64,000 nucleotides of DNA from Gulosibacter sediminis (GTDB lineage: Bacteria; Actinomycetota; Actinomycetes; Actinomycetales; Microbacteriaceae). The notes below the pieces were generated by a model. The model saw only the letters and a list, made by a program, of their open reading frames with translations. It had not been told where the DNA came from and made no database searches. Positions within the stretch are counted from its first letter, which is position 1, and every line of letters begins with the position of its first letter. The position numbers were made by a program, and so were the translations under genes. Location of the stretch: contig NZ_CP097160.1 in NCBI RefSeq assembly GCF_023370115.1, positions 1,240,001 to 1,304,000 on the forward strand. Reading direction: 5' to 3'. Below are positions 9,605 through 17,970 of the stretch, piece by piece.

Positions 9605-9960
9605 TCGAGTGGTTCTCGTGGGCCCAGTTCGCGGTGGCGATCGCCGCGGGCATCCTGTGCCTCGTCATGGCGATCGCCGACCGCAAGCCGGGCGATCTCA
9701 CGGTCGGCTCACTAGCCCTCGTCGAGGTGCTCCTCATCGTCCAACTGGTCGCCGTGCTCATCGCACCGGCGGCCGGCAACCCGATCCGCGGCGACGGCCT
9801 CGAGTTCTGGATGTACCTCATCGCGGCGCTACTGCTGCCGCCACTAGCCGGACTCTGGGCGATCATCGAACGCGTGCGCTGGTCGAACGCCGTACTCGCG
9901 GTGGCCGCGTTCGCCGTCGGGGTTATGGTGATCCGGATGCAAACCATTTGGGTGGGCTGA
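9601..9960 (+). CDS. Small four-helix membrane protein of unknown function
   Basis: 119 residues with about four hydrophobic segments (near 5-25, 40-60, 72-92 and 98-115), joined by short polar loops with GNPIRGDG between helices 2 and 3. No enzyme motif is visible. Start ATG overlaps the truB stop by four bases and its stop overlaps the next ATG by one base (TGATG), so it is translationally coupled on both sides. It could be an ATP synthase I-like or other small integral membrane protein; I do not recognise the family. Confidence 0.8.
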   Translation: MIEWFSWAQFAVAIAAGILCLVMAIADRKPGDLTVGSLALVEVLLIVQLVAVLIAPAAGNPIRGDGLEFWMYLIAALLLPPLAGLWAIIERVRWSNAVLAVAAFAVGVMVIRMQTIWVG

Positions 9961-10382
9961 TGGGCAAGTCACGGATCCTCGTCGCCGTCTACGTCGTGCT
10001 CTTTCTCGCGGCAACCGGCCGGAGCACCTTCCAGATCATTCGCGAATTCGATGTCGCGCCGCTCGCGTACACGCTGAGCGCCATCGCCGCGGTCGTCTAC
10101 CTCCTCGCGGGCATCGCGCTCGCCCTCGCCGGCCGCAGCGCGGTCTGGCGCCGACTCGCGTGGATCGCCCTCGGCTTCGAGTTCGTGGGAGTCATCACGG
10201 TCGGCGTGCTTTCCGGCCTCGACCCCGAATTGTTTCCCGCCGCAACGGTCTGGAGCGGCTTTGGACGTGGCTACCTGTATATTCCTCTCGTGCTTCCTCT
10301 CGCTGGTTTCTCCGTGCTCGAGACACGCTCGCGCGCCGAACGGGCTGAGCCGGCCGGATTCGTCGCGGGGGTGACCGCGTGA
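9960..10382 (+). CDS. Small membrane protein of unknown function
   Basis: 140 residues with four predicted membrane segments (about 4-22, 36-56, 64-84, 105-125) and a short polar C-terminal tail. It begins with ATG sharing one base with the preceding stop and ends inside a GTGA overlap with ribF. Size, topology and context match the upstream protein, so the two may act together, for example as a heteromeric membrane unit; this is inference from layout only. No catalytic or transport motif is visible. Confidence 0.8.
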   Translation: MGKSRILVAVYVVLFLAATGRSTFQIIREFDVAPLAYTLSAIAAVVYLLAGIALALAGRSAVWRRLAWIALGFEFVGVITVGVLSGLDPELFPAATVWSGFGRGYLYIPLVLPLAGFSVLETRSRAERAEPAGFVAGVTA

Positions 10383-11311
10383 TTCTCGTCAACGACCCCG
10401 CAAGCTTCCCCGCGCCGCTTCGGCCGAGCGTGGTCACGATCGGCAAGTTCGATGGCCTTCACTGCGGCCACCGCGACCTCATCGCCTGCGTGCGCGAGGA
10501 GTCGCTGGCCCGCGGCCTCACGAGCGTCGTCGTCACGTTCGACCGACACCCGGCGGCGCTGTTCGCCCCCGAGCGAGCCCCCAAGCCCGTGGTGTCGTTG
10601 CTGCAGAAGGAAGAGTTGCTCGCCGACTCCGGGGTCGACGCTACCGTGGTCGTGCCGTTCACTCGCGAGTTCTCGCAGATGAGCCCCGCGGACTTCGTTG
10701 AGAATTTCCTCATCGAACAGCTTGGGATGCGCGCGGTCGTGCTCGGCAACGACTTCCGTTTCGGTTTCAAGGGCGCGGGCGACGTCGCCTATCTGCGCGA
10801 GCGGGGTAGCGAGCTCGGCTTTGACACCATCGTCATCGACGACACCTCCGACGACGGCACGCATCGGGCGTCCTCCACGAGGATCCGCGAGCTGCTCGAG
10901 GAGGGGGATGTGCGCGGTGCCGCGACGGCGCTCGACCGGAACCATCGCGTGCGCGGCGTCGTCGTGCACGGCGCGAAGCGTGGGCGCGAACTCGGTTTCC
11001 CGACGGCGAACCTCGGCCCCGAAACGCTCGAGGGCTATGTGCCCGCCGACGGCGTCTACGCCGGTTGGCTGCTCGTCGACGGGGAGCGACTGCCCGCGGC
11101 CATCTCGATCGGCAACAACCCCACCTTCGAGGGCGTTCCGCAGAAGCAGATCGAGGCGTACGTGCTCGACGCGACGCTCGACCTCTACGGCAAGTCCGTC
11201 ACGGTCGAGTTCGTCGACTTCATCCGCCCGATGCTGAAGTTCGACTCGCTCGAGGCGCTGATCGCGAGCCTCGGCGACGACGTCGCCCGCACCCGCGAGC
11301 TGCTCAGCTAG
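10379..11311 (+). CDS. ribF: Bifunctional riboflavin kinase / FAD synthetase
   Basis: Converts riboflavin to FMN and then FAD. 310 residues: an N-terminal nucleotidyltransferase domain with GKFDGLHCGH at 22-31 (the HxGH-type motif), and a C-terminal flavokinase domain from about residue 185 with GRELGFPTANL. GTG 10379 overlaps the preceding stop by four bases (GTGA), as with the other junctions of this unit. Its last 8 bases overlap the 3' end of the convergent gene. No RFN riboswitch precedes it, as expected for a distal operon gene. Confidence 0.96.
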   Translation: MILVNDPASFPAPLRPSVVTIGKFDGLHCGHRDLIACVREESLARGLTSVVVTFDRHPAALFAPERAPKPVVSLLQKEELLADSGVDATVVVPFTREFSQMSPADFVENFLIEQLGMRAVVLGNDFRFGFKGAGDVAYLRERGSELGFDTIVIDDTSDDGTHRASSTRIRELLEEGDVRGAATALDRNHRVRGVVVHGAKRGRELGFPTANLGPETLEGYVPADGVYAGWLLVDGERLPAAISIGNNPTFEGVPQKQIEAYVLDATLDLYGKSVTVEFVDFIRPMLKFDSLEALIASLGDDVARTRELLS

Positions 11312-11969
11312 CGGCGAGGCGGCGTCGGTCGAAGAGGTGCATGATGATCTCGCCGGCGGTCGCATCGAGCGTCGGGCCGGAACCGATCTGCCAGCGCGCA
11401 TCCGTCGCCCGAAGCGAGCGCTTGCTCGCGAGCTTGACGGCCTTGCCACCGAAAGGCATCTTGGTGCGTGCGAGCGCGACCGAGCCGGTCGAGCGCGGGC
11501 TGAGCCGCAGCTGCAGACCGAGGGCCTCGGTCACGTCGTAGGCGTGCACCACCGCCTCGGTGAGCTCGATGATGCCGTTGCGGTGATCTCCCGCGAGCTT
11601 GCTGCTCGCGATCTCACGCAGCTGCTCGACGAGCACGGGCGTCGGCGCCGCGGCCTCATCGCGGGCGAGCTGGGCGACGATGCGATTGAAGTTGAACCCC
11701 TTGCGACCGATGCTCGCGAACGCTGAGCCGACCATGTCGGAGCTGTTCAGGCCGAGCCGCCAGATGAGGTGGCCGGCGACATCGCGCACGCGCCACTCGC
11801 TGCACATGCTCGGGGCTTCCCACTGCTCGTCGTCGAGGCGGTCGAGCGTGTCGGCGAGGCGGTCGAGCGTGGTCGCGATGTGCGCGCTCCAGTCACCCGA
11901 GGTTCGCGAGGCCGGGCGCGAGAAAGACGCGTTGGACAAGGGCTGCTCGGATGCTGAATCGGGTGTCAC
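11304..11969 (-). CDS. Maleylpyruvate isomerase-like (DinB-fold) family protein
   Basis: 221 residues. The N-terminal region (LADTLDRLDDEQWEAPSMC, then WRVRDVAGHLIWR) is the helix-bundle and metal-binding His pattern of the actinobacterial maleylpyruvate isomerase/mycothiol-dependent TIGR03083-type family. Members are thought to use mycothiol, but most are uncharacterised and the substrate here is unknown. Start is GTG 11969: no Shine-Dalgarno is present, but a CATAAT hexamer ends seven bases upstream, consistent with a leaderless message. It is convergent with ribF, overlapping it by 8 bases. Confidence 0.75.
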   Translation of the reverse strand: MTPDSASEQPLSNASFSRPASRTSGDWSAHIATTLDRLADTLDRLDDEQWEAPSMCSEWRVRDVAGHLIWRLGLNSSDMVGSAFASIGRKGFNFNRIVAQLARDEAAAPTPVLVEQLREIASSKLAGDHRNGIIELTEAVVHAYDVTEALGLQLRLSPRSTGSVALARTKMPFGGKAVKLASKRSLRATDARWQIGSGPTLDATAGEIIMHLFDRRRLAAS

Positions 11970-11976
11970 ATTGGCA

Positions 11977-11982
11977 ATTATG
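11977..11982 (-). promoter_or_regulatory. Leaderless -10 hexamer of the maleylpyruvate isomerase-like gene
   Basis: Minus-strand CATAAT followed by seven bases (TGCCAAT) and the GTG start at 11969. It supports this GTG as the true start. Confidence 0.5.
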
Positions 11983-12024
11983 GCACCTGCGTTGTCTGGC
12001 TCCGTGAGCGCGCGGTGATTCGGG

Positions 12025-12030
12025 TAAGAT
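12025..12030 (+). promoter_or_regulatory. Putative -10 hexamer of the SNF2 helicase gene
   Basis: TAAGAT lies about 120 bases upstream of the helicase ATG, implying a 5' leader of roughly 113 bases (12037-12149). No clear -35 and no compelling hairpin or leader peptide was seen in the leader, which is otherwise GC-rich. Confidence 0.35.
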
Positions 12031-12149
12031 GGTTCCGACGCCCTGCGTTCCCGGATCTCTGTATGTTCCGCCGCACGGCCCCCGACGTTCTGAAGTCACC
12101 CGCGAGTCGCAGGTTTTCGGCCCGCGGTTTCACCTGTTGAAGGAGGCGC

Positions 12150-14309
12150 ATGTCGCCGAAATCGCACACGCACATGAGCACGCAGTCCACCCGGCGCCGC
12201 CGTTCCAAAGGCGATAACACCGGCGTGATTCCGCAGCTGGCCAAGGCGGCCCGCGAGGTCGAGGCTGCGGCAATGCGGGGACGTATCTCACCCTCGATGC
12301 GCACGAGGTTCCAAGTTGTTGGCCTCCTCGTGCGCGAGGAACGCGCCCGCCTCAAGACCGACACGTCGGTGCCGGCGGGGGAGCGCAACGAGTCGCTCAA
12401 GCGCCTCGACGGCCTCGGCGCGATTCTCGCGAAGACTGCAGCTCGAGACACGACGCTGCTCAACCTGCTCAAGGAAGACGCGCCGACGACGCCCCAGGCT
12501 CGCGAGCTGCGCAAGCAAATGCTCTTTGCCGGCGGCGTCGACATGGTGGTCGACGAAGAAGAAGAGATGGCACCCGAGGCGCAGACGATGCTGCTGCCCG
12601 AGAGCATTCGCGAGCGTCAGGTGATGCCCCCCAGCGTTAAGGCGCGCGTGCGTTCGAACCCGTTCCTCTCGCCGGATCTCACGCAGATTCGGCCACCGAG
12701 CCACCACTACACGCGGCTTGCCAACTGGGAGCTGCTCGGCCCGCTACTCAAGGCCTTCGCGACCGGCGCCGGTGGCGGTGCCGCGTCGATGGAGCTACCG
12801 GATCCGCCGCGCTTCGACCGCGTGTCGCCCCCGTCGCTCGAACTCATGCCGCACCAGGCACAGCTGATCGAGGCGGTTCGTCAGGGGCAGCGTTCGGTGC
12901 TGCTCGCCGATGAGCCGGGCCTCGGCAAGACTGCCCAGGCAGTATTGTCAGCGTCGGTGGCCGGCGCGTATCCGCTGCTCTGCGTCGTACCGAACGTGGT
13001 GAAGACGAACTGGGCGCAGGAGGTCGCGCGGTGGACGCCAACCCGCCGCGCCACCATCATCAGCGGTGACGGCAACGACATCGACGCCTTCAGTGACGTG
13101 TTCATCGTCAACTACGAGATCCTCGACCGTCACATTGGCTGGCTGCAGCGCATCGGCCTCAAGGGCATGGTGGTCGACGAGGCGCACTTCATCAAGAACC
13201 CAACCTCGCAGCGAAGCCGGCTCGTGCTGCAGCTGGCCCGCAGCATTCGCAGCCGTGTGCCGGGCGTCGACCCGCTCATGATGGCGCTGACGGGCACCCC
13301 GCTCATCAACGACGTCGACGACTTCCGTGCAATCTGGCAGCTGCTCGGCTGGCTAGACGGCGATCGCCCCGCTCCTGTGCTGCTCGACGCCCTCGACAAA
13401 ACTGGCCTCGTGCCGAGCGACGCCGGCTTCGCAGCGGCCGCCCGTCGCGCCGTCATCGACCTTGGCATCGTGCGTCGCCGCAAGGTCGACGTCGCGAAGT
13501 CGCTGCCCGCCAAGCGGGTCGTCGACATGCCGGTCGAGCTCGACACCGACGAGGGCGCGTCGATTCGACGCGCTGAGCGACTGCTCGTCGACCGCCTCCT
13601 GGCCCGCTACTCGCGGATGCTCAGCGCGGCCGACCTGCCGCAGACGACGATCGATGAAAACCGTCTTCGAATGCTCGCCCGGCAGGAGGTCGAGGAGTCG
13701 AAGGCCGCGAGCGCCGGCGACTCGATCTTCGCGATGCTGCACCGCATCGGTATCGCCAAGTCGCGGCTCGCGGCCGAGTACACGGCGCAGCTCGCGCACT
13801 CGGTCGGCAAGGTCGTGTTCTTCGCGAAGCACATCGAGGCGATGGACCGGGCCGAGGAAGTATTCGAGGCCGAGGGCCTGCGCGCGGTGCACATCCGTGG
13901 CGACCAGACCGCGGCGCAACGAGACCGCGCCATCGACGCGTTCCAGCATGATCCCGAGGTCAAGGTCATCGTGTGTTCGCTCATGGCCGCCGGCGTCGGC
14001 ATCAACCTGCAGGTCGCGAGCGATGTTGTGCTCGCCGAGCTCAGCTGGACCGCCGCGGAGCAGACCCAGGCGATCGACCGCGTGCACCGCATCGGCCAGG
14101 ACATCCCGGTGACGGCTTGGCGCATCATCGCGTCGCAGACGGTCGACTCGCACGTGGCAGAGCTCATCGACGCGAAGCAGGGCCTCGCCTCGCGCGCGCT
14201 CGAGGGCACCGACATCGGCGAGGTCTCGAGCGACGACATTCAGGTGGACGCGATCGTCAACCTGCTGCTGGAGCGCCTTCGGATCTACCAGAATGGAGCC
14301 GACGCGTAG
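12150..14309 (+). CDS. SNF2-family DEAD/DEAH-box ATPase/helicase
   Basis: 719-residue SF2 translocase. The N-terminal ~210 residues are charged and match no family I recognise. The RecA1 lobe has Walker A DEPGLGKT at about 253, DEAH at about 341-344 (VVDEAHFIKN) and ALTGTPL; the RecA2 lobe ends with RVHRIGQ near 644, the SNF2 motif VI. The lobe order, the short inter-lobe insertion and GLGKT resemble SMARCAL1/HepA-like proteins. ATG 12150 has a strong AAGGAGG site 9 bases upstream. No nuclease, methylase or other defence partner flanks it (aspA follows), so a repair/chromosome role is more likely than a defence role, but neither is shown. Confidence 0.88.
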   Translation: MSPKSHTHMSTQSTRRRRSKGDNTGVIPQLAKAAREVEAAAMRGRISPSMRTRFQVVGLLVREERARLKTDTSVPAGERNESLKRLDGLGAILAKTAARDTTLLNLLKEDAPTTPQARELRKQMLFAGGVDMVVDEEEEMAPEAQTMLLPESIRERQVMPPSVKARVRSNPFLSPDLTQIRPPSHHYTRLANWELLGPLLKAFATGAGGGAASMELPDPPRFDRVSPPSLELMPHQAQLIEAVRQGQRSVLLADEPGLGKTAQAVLSASVAGAYPLLCVVPNVVKTNWAQEVARWTPTRRATIISGDGNDIDAFSDVFIVNYEILDRHIGWLQRIGLKGMVVDEAHFIKNPTSQRSRLVLQLARSIRSRVPGVDPLMMALTGTPLINDVDDFRAIWQLLGWLDGDRPAPVLLDALDKTGLVPSDAGFAAAARRAVIDLGIVRRRKVDVAKSLPAKRVVDMPVELDTDEGASIRRAERLLVDRLLARYSRMLSAADLPQTTIDENRLRMLARQEVEESKAASAGDSIFAMLHRIGIAKSRLAAEYTAQLAHSVGKVVFFAKHIEAMDRAEEVFEAEGLRAVHIRGDQTAAQRDRAIDAFQHDPEVKVIVCSLMAAGVGINLQVASDVVLAELSWTAAEQTQAIDRVHRIGQDIPVTAWRIIASQTVDSHVAELIDAKQGLASRALEGTDIGEVSSDDIQVDAIVNLLLERLRIYQNGADA

Positions 14310-14314
14310 CGGGG

Positions 14315-14342
14315 TTGCAAAAACGAACGTCTTTCACATTAT
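14315..14342 (+). promoter_or_regulatory. Putative aspA promoter
   Basis: TTGCAA (14315-14320) is followed after 16 bases by CATTAT (14337-14342), with an overlapping TATGCT alternative at 14340-14345. The predicted transcript starts near 14350, leaving a leader of about 34 bases with GAAGGTGG before the ATG. Confidence 0.45.
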
Positions 14343-14383
14343 GCTGGTAGCCGAGGCATCGGAGCCAAACGCAACGAAGGTGG

Positions 14384-15907
14384 ATGACATTGTCAACGTC
14401 TGATCAGTTCCGCATTGAACGCGACTCGATTGGTGAAATCAAGATTCCTGCGAACGCCTATTGGGGCGTCAATACCGCGCGTGCGGTCGAGAACTTCGAC
14501 ATCGCGCGACGTCAGATCAGTGTGTACCCGGACTTCCTGGTCGCATTCGCGCAGGTGAAACTGGCCGCCGCGCGCGCGAATCAGGAGATCGGTCTGCTCG
14601 ACGCCGAGCGAGCGGGCTATATCGAGCAGGCCTGCCAGGACATCATCGACGGCCAGCTGCACGATCAGTTCGTCGTCGGCGTGATTCAGGGCGGCGCGGG
14701 CACGAGCTCGAACATGAACGCGAACGAGGTCATCGCGAACCGTGCGCTCGAGCTCGCGGGCCGCGAGTTCGGTGACTACGCGTACATCTCGCCGAACGAC
14801 CACGTGAACGCGTCGCAGTCGACCAACGACACCTACCCCTCAGCGGTCAAGCTCGGTCTCGTCCACTCGACTCAGAACCTCATCGCCGAGTACAAGCTCC
14901 TCCAGGACGCCATCATGAAGAAGGCGTTCGAGTTCAAGGAGGTGCTCAAGGTCGGCCGTACGCAGTTGCAGGACGCCGTGCCGATGACGCTCGGCCAGGA
15001 GTTCCACGGCTTTGCCACCACGCTCGGCGAGGACATCCAGCGCCTCGAAGACGTCGAGCCGCTGCTGCTTGAGCTCAACCTCGGCGCCACGGCCATCGGC
15101 ACACGCATCAACGCGCCCGCCGAGTACCCGGCGGCGATCATGCGCCACCTGCGCGAGATCACCGGTTACGAGGAGCTTGTCACCGCGACCGACCTCATCG
15201 AGGCGACCAGCGACACTGGCGTGTTCATGTCGCTCTCAAGCGTGATGAAGCGTGCCGCCATGAAGCTCTCGAAGATCTGCAACGACCTGCGCCTGCTCTC
15301 CTCGGGCCCGCAGGCCGGCCTCGGCGAGATCAACCTGCCTGCTCGCCAGGCCGGCTCGTCGATCATGCCTGGCAAGGTCAACCCCGTCATCCCCGAGGCC
15401 GTCAGCCAGGTGGCCTTTGTCATCGCCGGCTCCGATGTCACGGTCGCGTTCGCTTCCGAGGCGGGCCAGCTGCAGCTCAACGCCTTCGAGCCGGTCATGA
15501 TGCACACGCTCATGCAGAACTCGGTCTGGCTGCGTCGCGCCATGCGCACCCTGCGCGTGAACTGCATCACGGGCATCACCGCCAACCAGGAGAAGACCGA
15601 GGCGCAGGTCGCGGCGTCGGTCGGCCTCATCACGGCGCTCAATCCCGTCATCGGCTACGCCGAGGCGTCGAAGATCGCGAAGAAGGCGCTGGCCACCAAC
15701 GCTAAGGTCGTCGACCTGGTCGTCGAGGCCGGTCTGCTCGAGCGCGAGCGCGTGATCGAGCTGCTCCACCCCGAGGCCCTTGCGGGTCGCTTCCCGGAGC
15801 CGACTTCGGTTGGCTCGCTGACCGAGGCTGAGATCCTCGAGCAGGAGCGTCGCATCGACTCGCTTGACCCGAAGGAACTCGCCGGGCCGATGCACGAACT
15901 CGTGTAG
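14384..15907 (+). CDS. aspA: Aspartate ammonia-lyase
   Basis: Reversibly deaminates L-aspartate to fumarate and ammonia, linking amino-acid and TCA metabolism. 507 residues of the fumarase/aspartase superfamily, with GSSIMPGKVNP near residue 324 (the superfamily signature that carries the catalytic Ser on a mobile loop) and GGAGTSSNMNANEV, which together with ASQSTNDTYPSA separates aspartase from class II fumarase less certainly. The C-terminal extension after the signature is complete. ATG 14384 follows GAAGGTGG. It is monocistronic and convergent with the next gene. Confidence 0.92.
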   Translation: MTLSTSDQFRIERDSIGEIKIPANAYWGVNTARAVENFDIARRQISVYPDFLVAFAQVKLAAARANQEIGLLDAERAGYIEQACQDIIDGQLHDQFVVGVIQGGAGTSSNMNANEVIANRALELAGREFGDYAYISPNDHVNASQSTNDTYPSAVKLGLVHSTQNLIAEYKLLQDAIMKKAFEFKEVLKVGRTQLQDAVPMTLGQEFHGFATTLGEDIQRLEDVEPLLLELNLGATAIGTRINAPAEYPAAIMRHLREITGYEELVTATDLIEATSDTGVFMSLSSVMKRAAMKLSKICNDLRLLSSGPQAGLGEINLPARQAGSSIMPGKVNPVIPEAVSQVAFVIAGSDVTVAFASEAGQLQLNAFEPVMMHTLMQNSVWLRRAMRTLRVNCITGITANQEKTEAQVAASVGLITALNPVIGYAEASKIAKKALATNAKVVDLVVEAGLLERERVIELLHPEALAGRFPEPTSVGSLTEAEILEQERRIDSLDPKELAGPMHELV

Positions 15908-15913
15908 CTCGGG

Positions 15914-16330
15914 TTACTCGTTCAGATTGCGATCGTCGGCGCCATGCTCATCGAGCATGGCGTCGTCGTCGTTATCGCTGAGGTCGTCGAGCGCCTCGTC
16001 GCGAAGGTCGGCGGCCGTCACGATCGTCTCGGTCTGGCGCTGACGGTTGCGCTCGTTTGCCTCGTTGAGCTCCTGGCGGAGCGATTCGGTCGTGTGCACG
16101 AGGCGTGACGGAATCTCGCGCGAGGTCTCGGTCACGCGATTGCCTACGCGGTGCAGCGCATCCACGGCAGAGTCGAGGCCCTGCTGCGCAGCCTCGGTCG
16201 TCTTTTTCGCTGCCTCGGATTCGGCAACACTCGCCGCGGCCGCTCTGATCTGCTCGTAACGGGCGCGACCGGCCCGGGCACCGAATACAAATCCGACTGC
16301 GGTTCCGAGAAGAAACATGGCTCGCTTCAT
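15914..16330 (-). CDS. YtxH-like small membrane-anchored protein
   Basis: 138 residues: a single N-terminal membrane segment (FLLGTAVGFVFGARAG, about residues 5-20) with the glycine-rich, then Arg-rich ending typical of YtxH-like proteins, followed by an amphipathic Ala/Gln/Glu helical stretch and a very acidic C terminus (DDLSDNDDDAMLDEHGADD). A TTG three codons upstream (16339) is possible, but ATG 16330 is preferred because a TAGATT hexamer sits exactly seven bases before it. Function is unknown. It is divergent from the PrsW-like gene with overlapping promoters. Confidence 0.75.
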   Translation of the reverse strand: MKRAMFLLGTAVGFVFGARAGRARYEQIRAAAASVAESEAAKKTTEAAQQGLDSAVDALHRVGNRVTETSREIPSRLVHTTESLRQELNEANERNRQRQTETIVTAADLRDEALDDLSDNDDDAMLDEHGADDRNLNE

Positions 16331-16337
16331 GGCACTC

Positions 16338-16343
16338 AATCTA
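16338..16343 (-). promoter_or_regulatory. Leaderless -10 hexamer of the YtxH-like gene
   Basis: Minus-strand TAGATT, seven bases (GAGTGCC), then ATG at 16330. This hexamer occupies exactly the -35 position (17-base spacer) of the divergent prsW-like promoter. Confidence 0.6.
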
Positions 16344-16360
16344 CCTGGCGCTGAAGCAAC

Positions 16361-16366
16361 TACGCT
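16361..16366 (+). promoter_or_regulatory. Leaderless -10 hexamer of the PrsW-like gene
   Basis: TACGCT, six bases, then ATG 16373. It lies exactly at the -35 position of the divergent YtxH-like promoter, so the two promoters cannot be occupied at once. Confidence 0.55.
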
Positions 16367-16372
16367 GGGCGG

Positions 16373-17563
16373 ATGCCAACGAACGAGGTGCCCGAGCTCG
16401 CTGAGGGAACGACCAAAGTTCCTCTTCGGCTTCCCCGTGATCGGCGGGGGCCATTCATCTGGATGATCGTGCTGTCGATCGTCCTCACACTCGGCCTCAT
16501 CGCCGTCGGGTGGCTGCTCGTCAACTGGCAGCTCGACGCGATCGTCATGGCGATCCCCGCCCTCATTCCGCTCACGCTCGTGCTGCTAGCCGTACACTTC
16601 CTCGACCGCTGGGAGCCCGAGCCGACGATCCTGCTCGTCCTCTGCTTTGTTTACGGAGCCGGCGCGTCGATCCTCGGCACGCTCACGGTCGGCAACTTCC
16701 TGCTCGAGGTGACGAACACCTACGCCCGAGACTCGGTTGGCCTCGCCGCCTGGTCGATTCTGCTGCAGGGCCCGTTCGTCGAGGAACTCGTGAAGGGCGT
16801 CGGCGTCGCGGTGCTCCTCATCATCGCGTGGCGGGAGGTCAACGGGCCACTCGACGGCTTCGTCTATGCGGCGGTCATCGGCGCTGGCTTCGCGTTCACC
16901 GAGAACATCGTCTACTTCGCTTCGTCGGGCTCGACCGGGCTCGAGTTCGTGTGGCTGCTCGTGGTGCGCGGCATCCTCTCGCCATTCGCGCACGTGATGT
17001 TTACCGGCGTGATCGGGCTCGCACTCGGCTGGGCGGCGCAGCAGCGCAAACCCCTGCAGTTCGGCATCGCCGGCGTGCTGGGCCTCGTCATGGCCGTGGG
17101 CCTCCACGCCTTCTGGAACGGCGCGAGCATCTATCTGCTGCCGCTCATCGGCGTGGATGCGCAGAACCCGTTCGCCTGGATCATCTCCTACGGGCTCTTT
17201 CAGCTTCCGCTCTTCCTCGCCTTCGGCTGGCTGCTCATGCAACTCCAGCATCGCGACCGCCAGATCATCCGCAATCGGCTCGACGAGTATCGCCGAGCGG
17301 GGTGGTTCACGACGGCCGAGGTCGAGATGATCACGAACTGGCAGCTGCGCCGCAAGGCGATTCACTGGGCGCGGGAACAGTCGCCCGAGCAGGGGCGCGC
17401 CATGAAGAACTTCGTCGAGGATGCGACCAGGCTCGCGTTCGCGCGCGAGCACGCGTCGATCGACAAGCGCGACCCGCATCGCCGAGCCATCGAAAAGTCT
17501 CTGCTCGCGGTCACCCGACGTGACAGAAAAGACCTGCAAGATATGGTTCGATCGAAGGCATGA
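16373..17563 (+). CDS. PrsW-family intramembrane metalloprotease-like protein
   Basis: 396 residues with about eight membrane segments between residues 27 and 295 and a soluble, charged C-terminal tail of about 100 residues. The family motifs are present: VEELVKG (EExxK type, near 138), FAFTENIVYF (near 173) and a later HAFWNG. In Bacillus, PrsW cleaves the anti-sigma factor RsiW; most actinobacterial members have no known substrate. No sigma/anti-sigma pair is adjacent. The stop overlaps the ATG of the FKBP gene (ATGA), so the protease and the peptidyl-prolyl isomerase are co-translated. Confidence 0.85.
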   Translation: MPTNEVPELAEGTTKVPLRLPRDRRGPFIWMIVLSIVLTLGLIAVGWLLVNWQLDAIVMAIPALIPLTLVLLAVHFLDRWEPEPTILLVLCFVYGAGASILGTLTVGNFLLEVTNTYARDSVGLAAWSILLQGPFVEELVKGVGVAVLLIIAWREVNGPLDGFVYAAVIGAGFAFTENIVYFASSGSTGLEFVWLLVVRGILSPFAHVMFTGVIGLALGWAAQQRKPLQFGIAGVLGLVMAVGLHAFWNGASIYLLPLIGVDAQNPFAWIISYGLFQLPLFLAFGWLLMQLQHRDRQIIRNRLDEYRRAGWFTTAEVEMITNWQLRRKAIHWAREQSPEQGRAMKNFVEDATRLAFAREHASIDKRDPHRRAIEKSLLAVTRRDRKDLQDMVRSKA

Positions 17564-17928
17564 CTGAACTCACAAAGCCCGAAGTTGAATTCCCCGACGG
17601 TCCGGCCCCGACCGAACTCGTCATCGAAGACGTCGTCGTTGGCGAGGGCGCCGAGGCGCAGGCCGGCGGCACCGTCAATGTGCACTACCTCGGCGTCGAC
17701 TACGAGTCGGGCGACGAGTTCGACTCGTCGTGGTCGCGCGGCCAGTCGGTCGAGTTCCCGCTCGCGATGCTGGTCAAGGGCTGGCAGCTCGGCATCCCCG
17801 GCATGAAGGTCGGCGGCCGCCGCAAGCTCACGGTGCCCCCGGCACTCGCGTACGGCGAGGCGGGCCAGGGCCACCCCCTTTCGGGTCGCACCCTCATCTT
17901 CATCATCGACCTGCTCGGCGCCAAGTAA
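17560..17928 (+). CDS. FKBP-type peptidyl-prolyl cis-trans isomerase
   Basis: 122-residue single-domain FKBP, with no signal peptide, so cytoplasmic. The FKBP core is readable: VNVHYLGVDYESGDEFDSSW, FPLAMLVKGWQLGIPGMKVGGRRKL, PPALAYGEAG and LIFIIDLL, including the active-site aromatic and Asp/Tyr positions. It overlaps the upstream membrane protease gene by four bases and precedes rpsO by 111 bases. It would speed proline isomerisation in folding clients; a specific partner is not evident. Confidence 0.93.
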   Translation: MTELTKPEVEFPDGPAPTELVIEDVVVGEGAEAQAGGTVNVHYLGVDYESGDEFDSSWSRGQSVEFPLAMLVKGWQLGIPGMKVGGRRKLTVPPALAYGEAGQGHPLSGRTLIFIIDLLGAK

Positions 17929-17941
17929 CGCCCTTCCGTGC

Positions 17942-17947
17942 TAACAT
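17942..17947 (+). promoter_or_regulatory. Putative rpsO -10 hexamer
   Basis: TAACAT about 92 bases upstream of the rpsO ATG. It implies a leader of about 85 bases that contains the hairpin at 17971-18013. Confidence 0.4.
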
Positions 17948-17970
17948 TCTGAGGTTGCCGTGAAATCGGC

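Noticed and set aside
12029-12217. Small ORF in the SNF2 helicase leader as a leader peptide
   Set aside because: It overlaps the -10 hexamer, has no ribosome-binding site, and runs into the helicase gene in another frame; no regulatory codon bias.
14384-15907. Annotation as class II fumarase
   Set aside because: The overall sequence fits aspartase better, although both share the GSSIMPGKVNP signature; kept as aspA.
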